Shown: piece after piece, positions 1 to 9,108 of the stretch | Numbering within the stretch: position 1 is the first letter of the stretch | Layout: every line of letters begins with the position of its first letter | Origin: Caballeronia sp. INDeC2 | GTDB lineage: Bacteria > Pseudomonadota > Gammaproteobacteria > Burkholderiales > Burkholderiaceae | Direction of reading: 5' to 3' | Length of the DNA: 64,000 bases | Assembly (NCBI RefSeq): GCF_023631325.1 | Contig: NZ_JALQDG010000041.1 | Coordinates: forward strand, 124,001-188,000 | The notes under the pieces: model-generated | What the model was told of the DNA's origin: nothing | The model's input: only the letters and a program-made list of their open reading frames with translations | Database searches by the model: none | Made by a program: the position numbers and the translations under genes

Positions 1-2407
1 CGCTTTGCAATGCGAGCAGGTGCGCAAGCGTCGTCGCGAAATCGCCGCGACGCACCCACGGCGCATATTCGATGCGCGGATCGTCGTCGGTGACGGGGCG
101 TGCATCTTCCGCGTAATAGGCGAGCGCCGAACGATCCGCGACCCACGTCGCCGCCAACGCTTCCGGCGAAGCGATACCGACTTCGCGCAACGCGCGCGCG
201 ACCTCGGGTTGCGCGAAACGCTCGCGCAGGCGCGGCACGTCGAGCGGCATCGGCTGCATCGAACCGACGAGCATCATCTCGTGGAACTCGGTCGTCCATA
301 ACGCCGCATGGGGAAACACCTGCAAAAAGCTCTGAATGAGCGAGCGCGTCTGGTCTTCGTTCTGCGTCGCGAGCGGCAGCCATTGCGCGACGATGCCGCC
401 CTCGTTCAAACGCGCCGCCGCCAGCCGATAGAAGTCCGTCGAGTACAGATTGACGATGCCCGCAGCCGATGGCGGCGGCGGCTCCAGCGTGACGAGATCG
501 TAATGCGCATTGCGTGCATCATGCGCGAGCAGTTCGCGACGTCCATCGGCTATCCGTATGTCGATGCGCGGATCGGCGCTCATGCCGTAATTGCCGTCGA
601 AACGCGACGACGCGCGCACGACCGAGGGCAACAGCTCCGCGACGACGCGCGTTTCCAGCGTCGGCCACGTGAGCAACGCGCCGCCTGTGATGCCGGTGCC
701 GAGACCGATCACGAGCGCCGAGCGCGGCGTACCGGAATGGATCATCAACGGGACGAGCGCTTGCAGGCGCATGTAGCGGCGCGAGCTCATCGCATCGCCC
801 GAATTCGACACGCCCTGGATATAGAGGCGTCGAAAGCGCTGCGCGCCATCGCCTTGTTCGAGCACGGCGACCGTACCGCCCGCGCTTTCCTCGTAGTACG
901 CGAGACCGCCCCCGTGCGCATTCGCGAGCAGCGCGCCGAGTCTGTCGGCGGGCGTGAAGATCGCGACGATCGCAGAGAGCGCCGCAATCGACGCACACGC
1001 GATGACGCTCGTCCGTCGCGAGGCGCTTGCGTTCAACGTCGCTGACAAGCCGATGAGACCCGCCGCCACGGCGAGCACGCCGAGTGAGCGGATCAGCCCG
1101 AGCGACGGCACGAGCTCGAAGCCAGCGAACAGCGTGCCCGCGATGCCGCCCGCCGTGTTCAGCGCGAGCACGCGCCCGACATCCGCGCCGATGCCGGATC
1201 TCGCATCGTCCGCGTGAGCGTTCGCAGCCATGCGCAGCGCGAAGGGGAAAGCGGCGCCGAGCAGAAGCGTCGGCGCGAGCACGATCGCGCAGGCGGCGAC
1301 GGCGAAGCTCGCGCTCATCGACGTGAGCAGATTGCCGGTCGCGGCGAGCGCGAGTTCGGACGCGTGGCGTTGCGCATCGGTGAGCCAGTCTCCCGCGCCC
1401 GCGACTCCGCCGAGCGCGACGAGCCCCGCCATGCCGATGAGCGCGCCGAACGCGCTCCACGGATCGCGCACGCGGTCCGCATAGCGCGCGGCGATCGCGC
1501 TGCCGAGCGCGAGGCCGAAGAGATACGTCGCCAGCACGATGGAAAACGCGAAGCTGCGCGTGCTGATGAATTGCGCGATGGCCTGCGACCACACGACTTC
1601 ATAGCCGAGCGCGATGCCGCCCGCGACCGCATACAACGCGACCGCGATGCGCGCGCTGCCCGCTTCGGCCGTGCCTGAAGATCGCGATGCATCGGCGGGG
1701 ATGGCGGCAGCGAGACTCGGGCGCGCGTGACGAGAAAGCGCGACCGCGCCGAGCGCCGCGATCGCGTTCAATGCGGCTGCGGCCAGCGCGCTGCCTTGCA
1801 CGCCGAGCAACGGGATCAGCACGAAGGCGGGCAAGAGCGCGCCGGTGATCGCGCCCGCCGTGTTCGCGGCGTACAGCCTTCCGCCCGTGCCGCCCACGCC
1901 TTTGCGCGAAGGCGCGAGCGCGCGCGTGAGCACGGGCACCGTGCCGCCCATCGCGATGGCGGGCAGCCCGACGAGCACGAAGGGCAGCGCCCACGCGAGC
2001 GGCCCGGCGCTCGCCTGCAACGTGACGAACGGCGCCGCGCTGTGCGCGAGCGCTTGAGTCGCCCCGATGCCGAGCACGAGCGCGGCGATCTCCAGCGCGG
2101 CGTAGAGCAGGAATGCCTGCGCGACGCGATCGGCGAGCTTGCCGAAGACCCATCCGCCGATCGCGAGGCCCGCGAAGAACGCACTGATCGCGACGGTGAC
2201 CGCCTGCACCTCGACGCCCACGACGAGCGTGAGCTGCTTCACCCAAAGCACCTGATAGATGAGCGCGGCCATCCCGGACGCGAACGAAAGCGAAGCAGGC
2301 AACGCAGTTCGTTGCGCGACGGGCGCGTCATGCGAATGCACGCGGCGCGCTTTGCGGGCTGCTTCGCGTCGGATCGATTTCGGATGGTCGGCGCTGAGAT
2401 GGCTCAT
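1..2407 (-). CDS. Fused MFS-like membrane protein / spermidine synthase-like protein (C-terminus cut by window edge)
   Basis: About 800 codons are present and the frame is still open at base 2, so the C-terminus lies outside the window. The first two thirds consist of hydrophobic helices separated by Gly/Ala-rich loops, as in the membrane part of fused MFS/spermidine synthases. The last third reads as a SpeE-like Rossmann domain, with the SAM-binding loop VIGLGTGITGG near base 690 and a following acidic strand. The start at 2407 lies 18 bp after the sulfatase stop, so it is probably the last gene of the FGE-HAD-sulfatase operon. Fused proteins of this kind are common in proteobacteria. Whether they make polyamines is usually unproven, and the substrate here is unknown. 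Confidence 0.85.
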   Translation of the reverse strand, partial: MSHLSADHPKSIRREAARKARRVHSHDAPVAQRTALPASLSFASGMAALIYQVLWVKQLTLVVGVEVQAVTVAISAFFAGLAIGGWVFGKLADRVAQAFLLYAALEIAALVLGIGATQALAHSAAPFVTLQASAGPLAWALPFVLVGLPAIAMGGTVPVLTRALAPSRKGVGGTGGRLYAANTAGAITGALLPAFVLIPLLGVQGSALAAAALNAIAALGAVALSRHARPSLAAAIPADASRSSGTAEAGSARIAVALYAVAGGIALGYEVVWSQAIAQFISTRSFAFSIVLATYLFGLALGSAIAARYADRVRDPWSAFGALIGMAGLVALGGVAGAGDWLTDAQRHASELALAATGNLLTSMSASFAVAACAIVLAPTLLLGAAFPFALRMAANAHADDARSGIGADVGRVLALNTAGGIAGTLFAGFELVPSLGLIRSLGVLAVAAGLIGLSATLNASASRRTSVIACASIAALSAIVAIFTPADRLGALLANAHGGGLAYYEESAGGTVAVLEQGDGAQRFRRLYIQGVSNSGDAMSSRRYMRLQALVPLMIHSGTPRSALVIGLGTGITGGALLTWPTLETRVVAELLPSVVRASSRFDGNYGMSADPRIDIRIADGRRELLAHDARNAHYDLVTLEPPPPSAAGIVNLYSTDFYRLAAARLNEGGIVAQWLPLATQNEDQTRSLIQSFLQVFPHAALWTTEFHEMMLVGSMQPMPLDVPRLRERFAQPEVARALREVGIASPEALAATWVADRSALAYYAEDARPVTDDDPRIEYAPWVRRGDFATTLAHLLALQS

Positions 2408-2425
2408 CGTGAGAATGCGGCTCCG

Positions 2426-4093
2426 CTATTTCCCTGTGCTCTCGATACTTTTCATGAGTGCGTCCGTCATCTGATCGATGCTGAAGCTCGACGGCCGCTG
2501 ACTTGGCGGATACTGCTTGAACGTCGCGAGAAACGGCGCGACTTTCGATACGCCATACGACGCAATATAGGCGTTCTTCGTCATCCAGTCGTAGTACTGA
2601 TCCGACACGATGTCCGCGCGTTCGTACGGGTCCATCCGCAGATTGAAGGCCTTGGGCACGCGCAGGCACGTAAATGGATTCGCCCACACCTGGAAGCCCC
2701 CGGGAAGACGCTGCTCGCAGAACACGAGCTTCCAGTCGTTGAAGCGCATTGCGACGAGCATGCCGTCGTCGTTGAAGTAGTAGAACTCGTGGCGCGGTCC
2801 TTCCTTCGCTTGTCCCGTGAGATAGGGCATGAAGTTATAGCCGTCGAGATGAACCTTGAAGTTCTTGCCGCCTATCGACGCGCCCTTGAGCAGACGATCG
2901 GAGATGTTCGTATCGCCCGCGGCCGCGAGCAAGGTCGGGAACCAGTCGAGGCCGGACATCATCTGGCGCGATACGGAGTTGGGTTTGATGTGCCCCGGCC
3001 AGCGGATCATCGCGGGCACGCGGAACGCGCCTTCCCAGTTGGTGTCCTTCTCGCTTCTGAACGGCGTGGTCGCGGCGTCGGGCCACGAGAACTGATTCGG
3101 CCCGTTGTCCGTCGTATAGATGACGATGGTGTTGTCCGTCACCTTGAGATCGTCGAGTGTCTTGAGCAGCTTGCCGACGTCGCCGTCATGCTCGATCATG
3201 CCGTCCGCATACTCGTTGCCCTGCATGCCGCTTTGTCCCTGCATCGAGGGCCGCACGTGCGTGAACATATGCATGCGCGTCGTGTTCATCCACACGAAGA
3301 ACGGCTTGTTCGCTTTGGCCTGCTTCTGCATGAAGTCGATCGCGGCCTGCGTGGTTTCATCGTCGATCGTTTCCATGCGCTTGGTCGTGAGCGGACCGGT
3401 GTCCTGGATCTTGCCGTCCGCGAAGGAATGGATCACGCCGCGCGGCGCGTTGGCCTTTACCCACGCCGTATCGTTCTTCGGATAGTAGGGGCGCTCCGGC
3501 TCTTCTTCCGCGTTCAGGTGATACAGATTGCCGAAGAACTCGTCGAAGCCGTGCTTGGTCGGCAGATATTCGTCGCGGTCGCCGAGGTGATTCTTGCCGA
3601 ACTGGCCGGTCGCATAACCGAGCGGCTTGAGCGCTTCGGCGATAGTCACGTTCTGCGCCTGCAAGCCCACTTTCGCACCCGGTATGCCGACCTTCGACAG
3701 CCCCGTGCGCAGCGTGACCTCGCCCGTGATGAACGTCGAGCGGCCCGCCGTGCAACTGTTCTCCGCGTAGTAGTCGGTGAACAGCATGCCTTCATTGGCG
3801 ATGCGGTCGATGTTCGGCGTCTCGTAACCCACCACGCCCTTGCTATAGGCGCTGATGTTGGTCTGCCCGATATCGTCGCCGAAGATCACGAGGATGTTCG
3901 GCTTCTTCGAGCTTTGATTGTCGGCGGGCTTCGCGTTGCTTTGCGCAGGCGTTGGGTTGTTCTGCGCGGGCTTCGCGTTGTTCTGCGTCTGCGCGGTCGA
4001 GACCATCGGCGGGACGATCAGCACGCACATCGCCGCAATGGCGGCAAGCGCCCCGGTGATATAGCGCATGCGTCGAAGACTTGCTTTTCTCAT
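2426..4093 (-). CDS. Exported arylsulfatase-type sulfatase with a C-x-A-x-R formylglycine site
   Basis: Type I sulfatase, predicted to hydrolyse sulfate esters in the periplasm; the substrate cannot be told. The 555-residue protein has a signal sequence (residues 1-34), then a low-complexity Asn/Pro/Ala linker (35-62). The catalytic domain has the metal-binding pair D73-D74 (NILVIFGDD) and the modification site NSCTAGRSTFITG with C114. The usual motif is C-x-P-S-R; here Ala and Gly replace Pro and Ser. Start 4093 was chosen because AGGAGA lies 7 bases upstream; an ATG at 4117 has poorer support. A formylglycine-generating enzyme two genes upstream is the obvious activator of C114. Family assignment is firm. 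Confidence 0.93.
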   Translation of the reverse strand: MRKASLRRMRYITGALAAIAAMCVLIVPPMVSTAQTQNNAKPAQNNPTPAQSNAKPADNQSSKKPNILVIFGDDIGQTNISAYSKGVVGYETPNIDRIANEGMLFTDYYAENSCTAGRSTFITGEVTLRTGLSKVGIPGAKVGLQAQNVTIAEALKPLGYATGQFGKNHLGDRDEYLPTKHGFDEFFGNLYHLNAEEEPERPYYPKNDTAWVKANAPRGVIHSFADGKIQDTGPLTTKRMETIDDETTQAAIDFMQKQAKANKPFFVWMNTTRMHMFTHVRPSMQGQSGMQGNEYADGMIEHDGDVGKLLKTLDDLKVTDNTIVIYTTDNGPNQFSWPDAATTPFRSEKDTNWEGAFRVPAMIRWPGHIKPNSVSRQMMSGLDWFPTLLAAAGDTNISDRLLKGASIGGKNFKVHLDGYNFMPYLTGQAKEGPRHEFYYFNDDGMLVAMRFNDWKLVFCEQRLPGGFQVWANPFTCLRVPKAFNLRMDPYERADIVSDQYYDWMTKNAYIASYGVSKVAPFLATFKQYPPSQRPSSFSIDQMTDALMKSIESTGK

Positions 4094-4138
4094 CGTTGCT
4101 CTCCTGTTGCAATGCAACCGCTTGCTTCAGAGAAACCG

Positions 4139-5224
4139 CTACTGTCCCGCGTTCGACGGATAGATCACGTTCCAGTCGTCCTTCATGCTCACGACGATCC
4201 AGCCTTTCGCGCGTGCTTCGTCCCACGCTCGATCGAGCTTGCCGATCTTCGATTGCCGGTCGTAGGCGAACTCGCGCGCCGCGTCGTCGTGGTGCACGAC
4301 GAGCGCGAGATGCGGCCGCGCTTGCGCCGCCGTGTACTGAAGCATCTGCAAGTCGCCGTCCGAATTGCCGAACGCGAGCAGCGGCCTGCGCCCGATGTTG
4401 CGATAGATGCCGACGGGCTTGCCCGGACCGTCATCGACGAAATCGATCTTCGGTTCGCGCACGAGCGTGGGCTTGCCGTCGCGCATGTCGTACTTCACGA
4501 CCTGGCTCGAACCGATCACTTGCTCGGGCGGAATGCCGTAGACGCGCTCGGCGAACACACGCATGAATTCGATCGTTCCACCCGACACGATGTATGTCTT
4601 GAATCCGTTCGCCCGCAGATACGCGAGCAGTTCGAGTTGCGGCTGATAAACGAGCTCGGTGTAGGGCCGCTCAAGCTTCGGATGCTTCGCGGTCGTGAGC
4701 CAGGCGCGAATCGCACTGTCGTATTCATCGACGGTCATGCCGCTGTTCGCGATCGCGATCAGCTTCATCACTTCCTTCTGCTGTCCCGCGAGCGCGGCCG
4801 GATCGTGCGCCGCGAGCGCGCGAAACGCGGGGTTGTTGCGCCACTCGGGATGCTTCGGCGCGGCGGCCTTCACCTGATCGATCATGAACACGAACTGGAA
4901 GTAGAGCGGTTGCTCGCTCCACAAGGTGCCGTCGTTGTCGAACACCGCGATGCGTTCGGCGGGCGGCACATAGGAAGGCGTGCCTTCGCGCGTCACGTCG
5001 TCCACGAAGCGGATGATGGCCGCGCGCGCGGTGCCTTCGCGCCACGACGGCAGGATCGCGGGCGCGGCGGGCGTCGTCCGTGCGCTCGGTACGCTCTGTG
5101 CGCCTGCAACGCTCGCGCTGTCGCCCGGGCTCGCGCATCCGGCGATGACGAACGCCGCGAGCAGCGTCGCCGCGAGCGCGAGAAGACGCTCAACGCGCTG
5201 CCGTATCGATCGATGTCTGTCCAT
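4139..5224 (-). CDS. HAD-superfamily phosphatase-like lipoprotein
   Basis: 361 residues. A lipobox (VIAGC, C30) ends the hydrophobic N-terminus, so the protein is probably a lipoprotein on the periplasmic side. The HAD core is clear: motif I VFDNDGTLW has the nucleophile D96 and acid/base D98, a Ser/Thr motif II is near VSGG, and the metal-binding motif is FGNSDGD. This resembles the phosphoserine phosphatase-like branch of HAD enzymes. The gene overlaps the end of the FGE gene by 35 bp and precedes the sulfatase by 45 bp, so the three are almost certainly co-transcribed. A role in releasing phosphate from the same extracellular substrates is inference. Confidence 0.88.
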   Translation of the reverse strand: MDRHRSIRQRVERLLALAATLLAAFVIAGCASPGDSASVAGAQSVPSARTTPAAPAILPSWREGTARAAIIRFVDDVTREGTPSYVPPAERIAVFDNDGTLWSEQPLYFQFVFMIDQVKAAAPKHPEWRNNPAFRALAAHDPAALAGQQKEVMKLIAIANSGMTVDEYDSAIRAWLTTAKHPKLERPYTELVYQPQLELLAYLRANGFKTYIVSGGTIEFMRVFAERVYGIPPEQVIGSSQVVKYDMRDGKPTLVREPKIDFVDDGPGKPVGIYRNIGRRPLLAFGNSDGDLQMLQYTAAQARPHLALVVHHDDAAREFAYDRQSKIGKLDRAWDEARAKGWIVVSMKDDWNVIYPSNAGQ

Positions 5225-6389
5225 GCGTCCGATCCCACGCGTCCTTGTCCATTACGAGCCGGAATCCAAGATGCGACATGCTGTTGAACGGATCAGTGCC
5301 GCGCCGCGCGCTCGGGCGATAGCTCAGGCAATAGGCTTCGTTGCAAAGAAACGAGCCGCCGCGCGTCACGCGTTTGGGCGCTTGCACGGGCACGCCGGGA
5401 TCCGCGGGATCCCATGAATCGGACGGACCCTTGGGTTCATCGACGACGCCGCCGTTCGAGGCTTCACGCCGGAACTGATCCGCGCGATACCAGTCGGCGG
5501 TCCATTGCCATGCGTTGCCGGTCATGTCGGAGAGGCCATAGCCGTTCGCCGGAAAGCTGCCGACTGGACTCGTGCCCGCCGCGCCGCCCGCCTTTGCATT
5601 GACGACGGGAAAGGCTTGCGGCTGCTGTCCCTGCCACACGTTCGCCATCTGCTTGCCGTCGGGCGTGAACCGATCGCCCCACGCATACGTGGCCTGCTCG
5701 AGGCCGCCGCGCGCGGCGAACTCCCATTCGGCTTCGGTCGGCAGGCGCTTGCCCGCCCACTTCGCGTAGGCTTCGGCATCTTCATACGAGACCTGCACGA
5801 CGGGATGATCGTCCTTGCCGTCGATGTTGCTCGTCGGGCCCGTCGGATGCCGCCAGTCCGCGCCGGGCACGAAGCGCCACCAGCGCGAGTAGTCCTGCAA
5901 CGGCACCTGCTCTTTCGCGCCGACGAACACCATCGCACCGGCAACGAGTTTGCTGTCGGGCGGGCGGGGCGTGCCGGGCGGCAGTTGCACCCTGAGCGTG
6001 TCCCAGTCGGGCTTTTTCTCGGCTGTGGTGACGTAGCCCGTCGCTTCGACGAAACGCCGAAACTCCGCGTTCGTCACGTGATGCTCGTCCATCCAGAAGC
6101 CACGCAAACGCACCTTGTGCGCGGGACGTTCGTTCGCTTGCGCGAGCTTGCTGTCGCTGCCCATGAGGAATGCGCCGCCGGGCACCCACGCCATGCCTTT
6201 CGGACCGTGCACGCCGTCGCCGGACACGATGCGGATGTGCGGCGTCGCGTGATCTGTCATCGCCCGGTTCATCGCATAGCCGACGAGCGCGGGACATAGA
6301 AGAAGCAACACGGCCCAGAGCGCGACGCGCCGCAGCCGTGGGGCGCGCACCGCCGTGTCCTGCTCTCGCTTCGTCGATCCATCCGCCAT
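5190..6389 (-). CDS. Membrane-anchored formylglycine-generating enzyme (sulfatase-modifying factor family)
   Basis: Oxidises the active-site Cys of sulfatases to formylglycine. The 399-residue protein starts at 6389, where GGAG lies 8 bases upstream; a start 66 bp earlier is possible. A basic N-terminus (KREQ, RAPRLRR) is followed by one hydrophobic helix (about residues 22-41), which by the positive-inside rule puts the enzyme domain in the periplasm. The domain opens with MAWVPGGAFLMGSD and ends with RGGSFLCNEAYCLSYR and LGFRLV. C349 and C354 match the two redox/copper cysteines of true FGE (C336 and C341 in the human enzyme), which sets it apart from the many cysteine-free relatives. It is the first gene of the operon that contains its likely substrate. 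Confidence 0.93.
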   Translation of the reverse strand: MADGSTKREQDTAVRAPRLRRVALWAVLLLLCPALVGYAMNRAMTDHATPHIRIVSGDGVHGPKGMAWVPGGAFLMGSDSKLAQANERPAHKVRLRGFWMDEHHVTNAEFRRFVEATGYVTTAEKKPDWDTLRVQLPPGTPRPPDSKLVAGAMVFVGAKEQVPLQDYSRWWRFVPGADWRHPTGPTSNIDGKDDHPVVQVSYEDAEAYAKWAGKRLPTEAEWEFAARGGLEQATYAWGDRFTPDGKQMANVWQGQQPQAFPVVNAKAGGAAGTSPVGSFPANGYGLSDMTGNAWQWTADWYRADQFRREASNGGVVDEPKGPSDSWDPADPGVPVQAPKRVTRGGSFLCNEAYCLSYRPSARRGTDPFNSMSHLGFRLVMDKDAWDRTHGQTSIDTAAR

Positions 6390-6654
6390 ATGCGTGACTC
6401 CGCTCGTGCCCCGGTTGTCGCATCGACCCTCATCGACCCCAATTGGGCCCACCAATATACGAACGCCTACGCGAATTCAATCTTTTTTTAGCAGTGTCGT
6501 AAAGCTGCGCGCTCAAAGACGCGAGCAACATCGAAACGCACCGCACTGCGATGCTTTGACGAAAGGCCTTCGCTCAAGTACCTTGTCGCTCACGCGGGCT
6601 TATAGCGTGAGCGGTTACAACGTAAGATGGGCGAACCATCGGGAACAGCCAGTC
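6390..6654. promoter_or_regulatory. Divergent intergenic region between the FGE operon and the MoxR operon
   Basis: 265 bp lie between two outward-facing start codons, so both promoters must be here. The centre (about 6455-6510) is distinctly AT-rich, with a T7 run near 6482-6488. I could not pick a convincing -35/-10 pair or operator by eye. Confidence 0.5.
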
Positions 6655-7614
6655 ATGCGCGATACCATCCGGCGTTTCGAAGCGAGCATCGGGCAAGCCG
6701 TCGTGGGGCAGGAAGCCGTCGTTCGACAAATCCTGATCGCGTTGCTTGCCGATGGCCACGTGTTGCTCGAAAGCCTGCCCGGCCTCGCGAAAACGCGCAC
6801 CGTGAAGGCCATCGCCGCGCGCCTCGCTGCAACGATGAAGCGCATCCAGTTCACGCCCGACTTGCTTCCATCCGACATCACCGGCGGTGAGACGCTATTG
6901 CAATCGGGTACGGAACGCACGCTCGCGTTTCAGCCCGGCCCGATCTTCGGCAATCTGATCCTTGCGGACGAAATCAATCGCGCGCCCGCGAAGGTTCAGT
7001 CCGCATTGCTCGAAGCCATGGAAGAGCGACAGATATCCGTAGCGGGCAAGACGCACGCAATGCCCGATCTCTTTCTCGTCATGGCGACGCAAAACCCCAT
7101 CGAACAGGAGGGCACGTATCCGTTGCCCGAAGCGCAGATGGACCGCTTTCTGTTGAAGGTGCTGATCACGTATCCGTCGCCGCAAAGCGAGTGCGAGATG
7201 TTGCGTTTGTTGCGGCGTGAGCACGAAGGCGAGCAGACGAGCTTCGAAGCGCTTTCGCAGGAAGACATATTCGCGGCGCGCGAGGCGGCGCGGCGCGTGA
7301 GCGTGGCGAGCGCCATCGACGAATACATCGTGTCGCTGGTGAATGCGACGCGGCATGGCGAGACCATCGACGCCGACCTCGGCAAATGGATCGATGTGGG
7401 CGCGAGTCCGCGCGGCGCGATCGGGCTGGATCGCGCGAGCCGCGTGCATGCATGGCTCGACGAGCGCGAGTTCGTCACGCCCGACGACGTGCGCGCGGTG
7501 ATTCATCCGGTGTTGCGTCATCGGCTGCTGCTGTCGTATGACGCGAATGCCGACAATGTCAGCGCGGACAGGGTCATCGACCGGCTGGTGGAGAAAGTGG
7601 CCGTGCCCGCGTGA
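6655..7614 (+). CDS. MoxR-family AAA+ ATPase
   Basis: 319 residues, cytoplasmic AAA+ chaperone-like ATPase. The Walker A region is LLESLPGLAKTRT (K46, T47), the MoxR form of the P-loop; Walker B is LILADEINR (D105, E106), and sensor 1 is MATQNPIEQEG. MoxR ATPases work with VWA-domain proteins, and four such partner genes follow in the same orientation. The start at 6655 fits the usual MoxR N-terminus; the reading frame stays open upstream but that part does not resemble the family. First gene of a six-gene operon. Confidence 0.93.
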   Translation: MRDTIRRFEASIGQAVVGQEAVVRQILIALLADGHVLLESLPGLAKTRTVKAIAARLAATMKRIQFTPDLLPSDITGGETLLQSGTERTLAFQPGPIFGNLILADEINRAPAKVQSALLEAMEERQISVAGKTHAMPDLFLVMATQNPIEQEGTYPLPEAQMDRFLLKVLITYPSPQSECEMLRLLRREHEGEQTSFEALSQEDIFAAREAARRVSVASAIDEYIVSLVNATRHGETIDADLGKWIDVGASPRGAIGLDRASRVHAWLDEREFVTPDDVRAVIHPVLRHRLLLSYDANADNVSADRVIDRLVEKVAVPA

Positions 7615-7633
7615 TTCCCGAGGGAATGTATCG

Positions 7634-8596
7634 ATGATGGCAAGCGCAGAGGATTCGATCGGAAGCGTGTATGTCGATGCCGCGCATCTCGCGAGGCTCG
7701 AATTCCGTGCGCGTGGCCTGAGCTTTCTCGCGCCCGCGCCGGTGTCGAGCATTCTGTCGGGCAGGCATGCGTCGCGCATGCGCGGACGCGGACTCAACTT
7801 CGAGGAATTGCGCGGTTATCTGCCCGGCGACGATATCCGTCATCTCGACTGGCGCGTGAGTCTGCGCACCGGCAAGCCGCATGTGCGCGTGTACACCGAG
7901 GAACGCGACCGTCCCTTGCTCGTGATGGTCGATCAGCGCATGAACATGTTCTTCGGATCGAGCCGCGCGTTCAAGTCCGTCGTCGCGGCCGAGGCGGCCG
8001 CGCTCGCCGTGTGGATGGGTTTCAACGCGGGCGATCGCGTGGGCGGCGTCGTCTTCGGCGACGACGAGATCGTGCGCGTACGGCCTTTGCGCAGCAGAAC
8101 GCGCATCGAGATGCTGTTCGGCGCGATCGGCCGCATGAATCGCGCGCTCGCCGCCGACAGTCCCGCGCGCACGAACTACGCGCAACTGAACGCCGCGCTC
8201 GAAGGCGTGCTGCAGACCGCGGGACACGATTTTCTCGTGTGCATCATGAGCGACTTCGCGGGCGTCGATGAACGCACGCGGCAACTCTTGCGCCAGCTTG
8301 CCGCGCATAACGACGTGATCGCCGCGCTTGTGTTCGATCCGATGTGGCAGCGCATGCCCGAGCATCGCGCGCTCGTGGTGACCGAAGGGCGCTTGCAGGT
8401 GGAATTGCGCATCGAACACGAGCGCGTGCGTGCGCCGCTCGCGAGCCTTTTCAAGGGACGCGCCGCCGAGATAGCGGACTTGTTGCGCGCGAGCGGCGTG
8501 CCGTTGATGGCACTATCGACGGCGGAACCGGTCGTGGATCAGGTGCGAAGATTGTTCGGCGAGCGTCCGCGTCATGCATCGGGAAGCGGCCTATGA
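7634..8596 (+). CDS. DUF58 domain protein of the MoxR/Bat operon
   Basis: 320 residues. It contains the DUF58 signature region GRGLNFEELRGYLPGDD followed by IRHLDWRVSLRTGKPHV, then a VWA-like fold (LLVMVDQRMNMFF) in which the metal-binding DxSxS is replaced by DQRMN. DUF58 proteins sit beside MoxR in most Bat loci. Their exact job is unknown; an adaptor role between ATPase and membrane VWA proteins is usually proposed. The start at 7634 has AGGGA 8 bases upstream; ATG 7637 is an alternative. It ends in an ATGA overlap with the next gene, so translation is coupled. Confidence 0.9.
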   Translation: MMASAEDSIGSVYVDAAHLARLEFRARGLSFLAPAPVSSILSGRHASRMRGRGLNFEELRGYLPGDDIRHLDWRVSLRTGKPHVRVYTEERDRPLLVMVDQRMNMFFGSSRAFKSVVAAEAAALAVWMGFNAGDRVGGVVFGDDEIVRVRPLRSRTRIEMLFGAIGRMNRALAADSPARTNYAQLNAALEGVLQTAGHDFLVCIMSDFAGVDERTRQLLRQLAAHNDVIAALVFDPMWQRMPEHRALVVTEGRLQVELRIEHERVRAPLASLFKGRAAEIADLLRASGVPLMALSTAEPVVDQVRRLFGERPRHASGSGL

Positions 8597-9108
8597 GCGA
8601 CGCGCCCGTTCCGCGCGACACGCCCGCGGCGTTGCAGTCGCTGCGTGAGTTGCCTTTGCCCGAGCCGGTCTCTTACGCGCCGCAGACCATCGGCTGGGTG
8701 TTCGTCGCGTTGCTGCTCGTCGTAATCGTGCTCGCGGCCGCATGGCTCGCATGGCGGCGTCACGAGCGGTCGCGGTATCGGCGCGAGGCGCTTGCCGAAC
8801 TCGCGCGAATCGAAGCGAAGCTGGGCGATGAAGCCACACGCGCATCGGCGCTTGGCGAAATCGCGCCGCTTATGAAGCGCACGGCGCTCGCGGCCGCGCC
8901 GCGTGAACAAGTGGCCGCGTTGAGCGGCGCATCGTGGCTTGCCTATCTGAAGAAGACGCACGGCGCGTTCGACGATGAAAGCGGCGCGTTACTCTATATG
9001 GCGAGCTATGCGCCGCGCGAACGTCTCGCGGCCATTACGCGGCAACAGGCGCAACGGCTCGTGCAGGCCGCGCGCGACTGGATCGGCCAGCATCATGTGG
9101 AAGTTTGA
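8593..9108 (+). CDS. DUF4381 single-pass membrane protein of the Bat operon
   Basis: 171 residues. After a short Pro-rich N-terminus (LPLPEPVSYAPQTIGW, residues 21-36) there is one strong membrane helix (about 37-57), then a basic, mostly helical cytoplasmic tail. This fits the DUF4381 family found between DUF58 and BatA-like genes. It overlaps the gene before it by ATGA and the gene after it by 14 bp, which supports stoichiometric co-translation. No catalytic motif is visible. Confidence 0.85.
   Translation: MSDAPVPRDTPAALQSLRELPLPEPVSYAPQTIGWVFVALLLVVIVLAAAWLAWRRHERSRYRREALAELARIEAKLGDEATRASALGEIAPLMKRTALAAAPREQVAALSGASWLAYLKKTHGAFDDESGALLYMASYAPRERLAAITRQQAQRLVQAARDWIGQHHVEV

Noticed and set aside
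1727..5287. Very long open frame on the plus strand (about 1,190 codons)
   Set aside because: Its product is Arg/His-rich with no domain, and it lies opposite the sulfatase, HAD and SpeE-fusion genes, which have clear motifs. It is a mirror frame of GC-rich genes.
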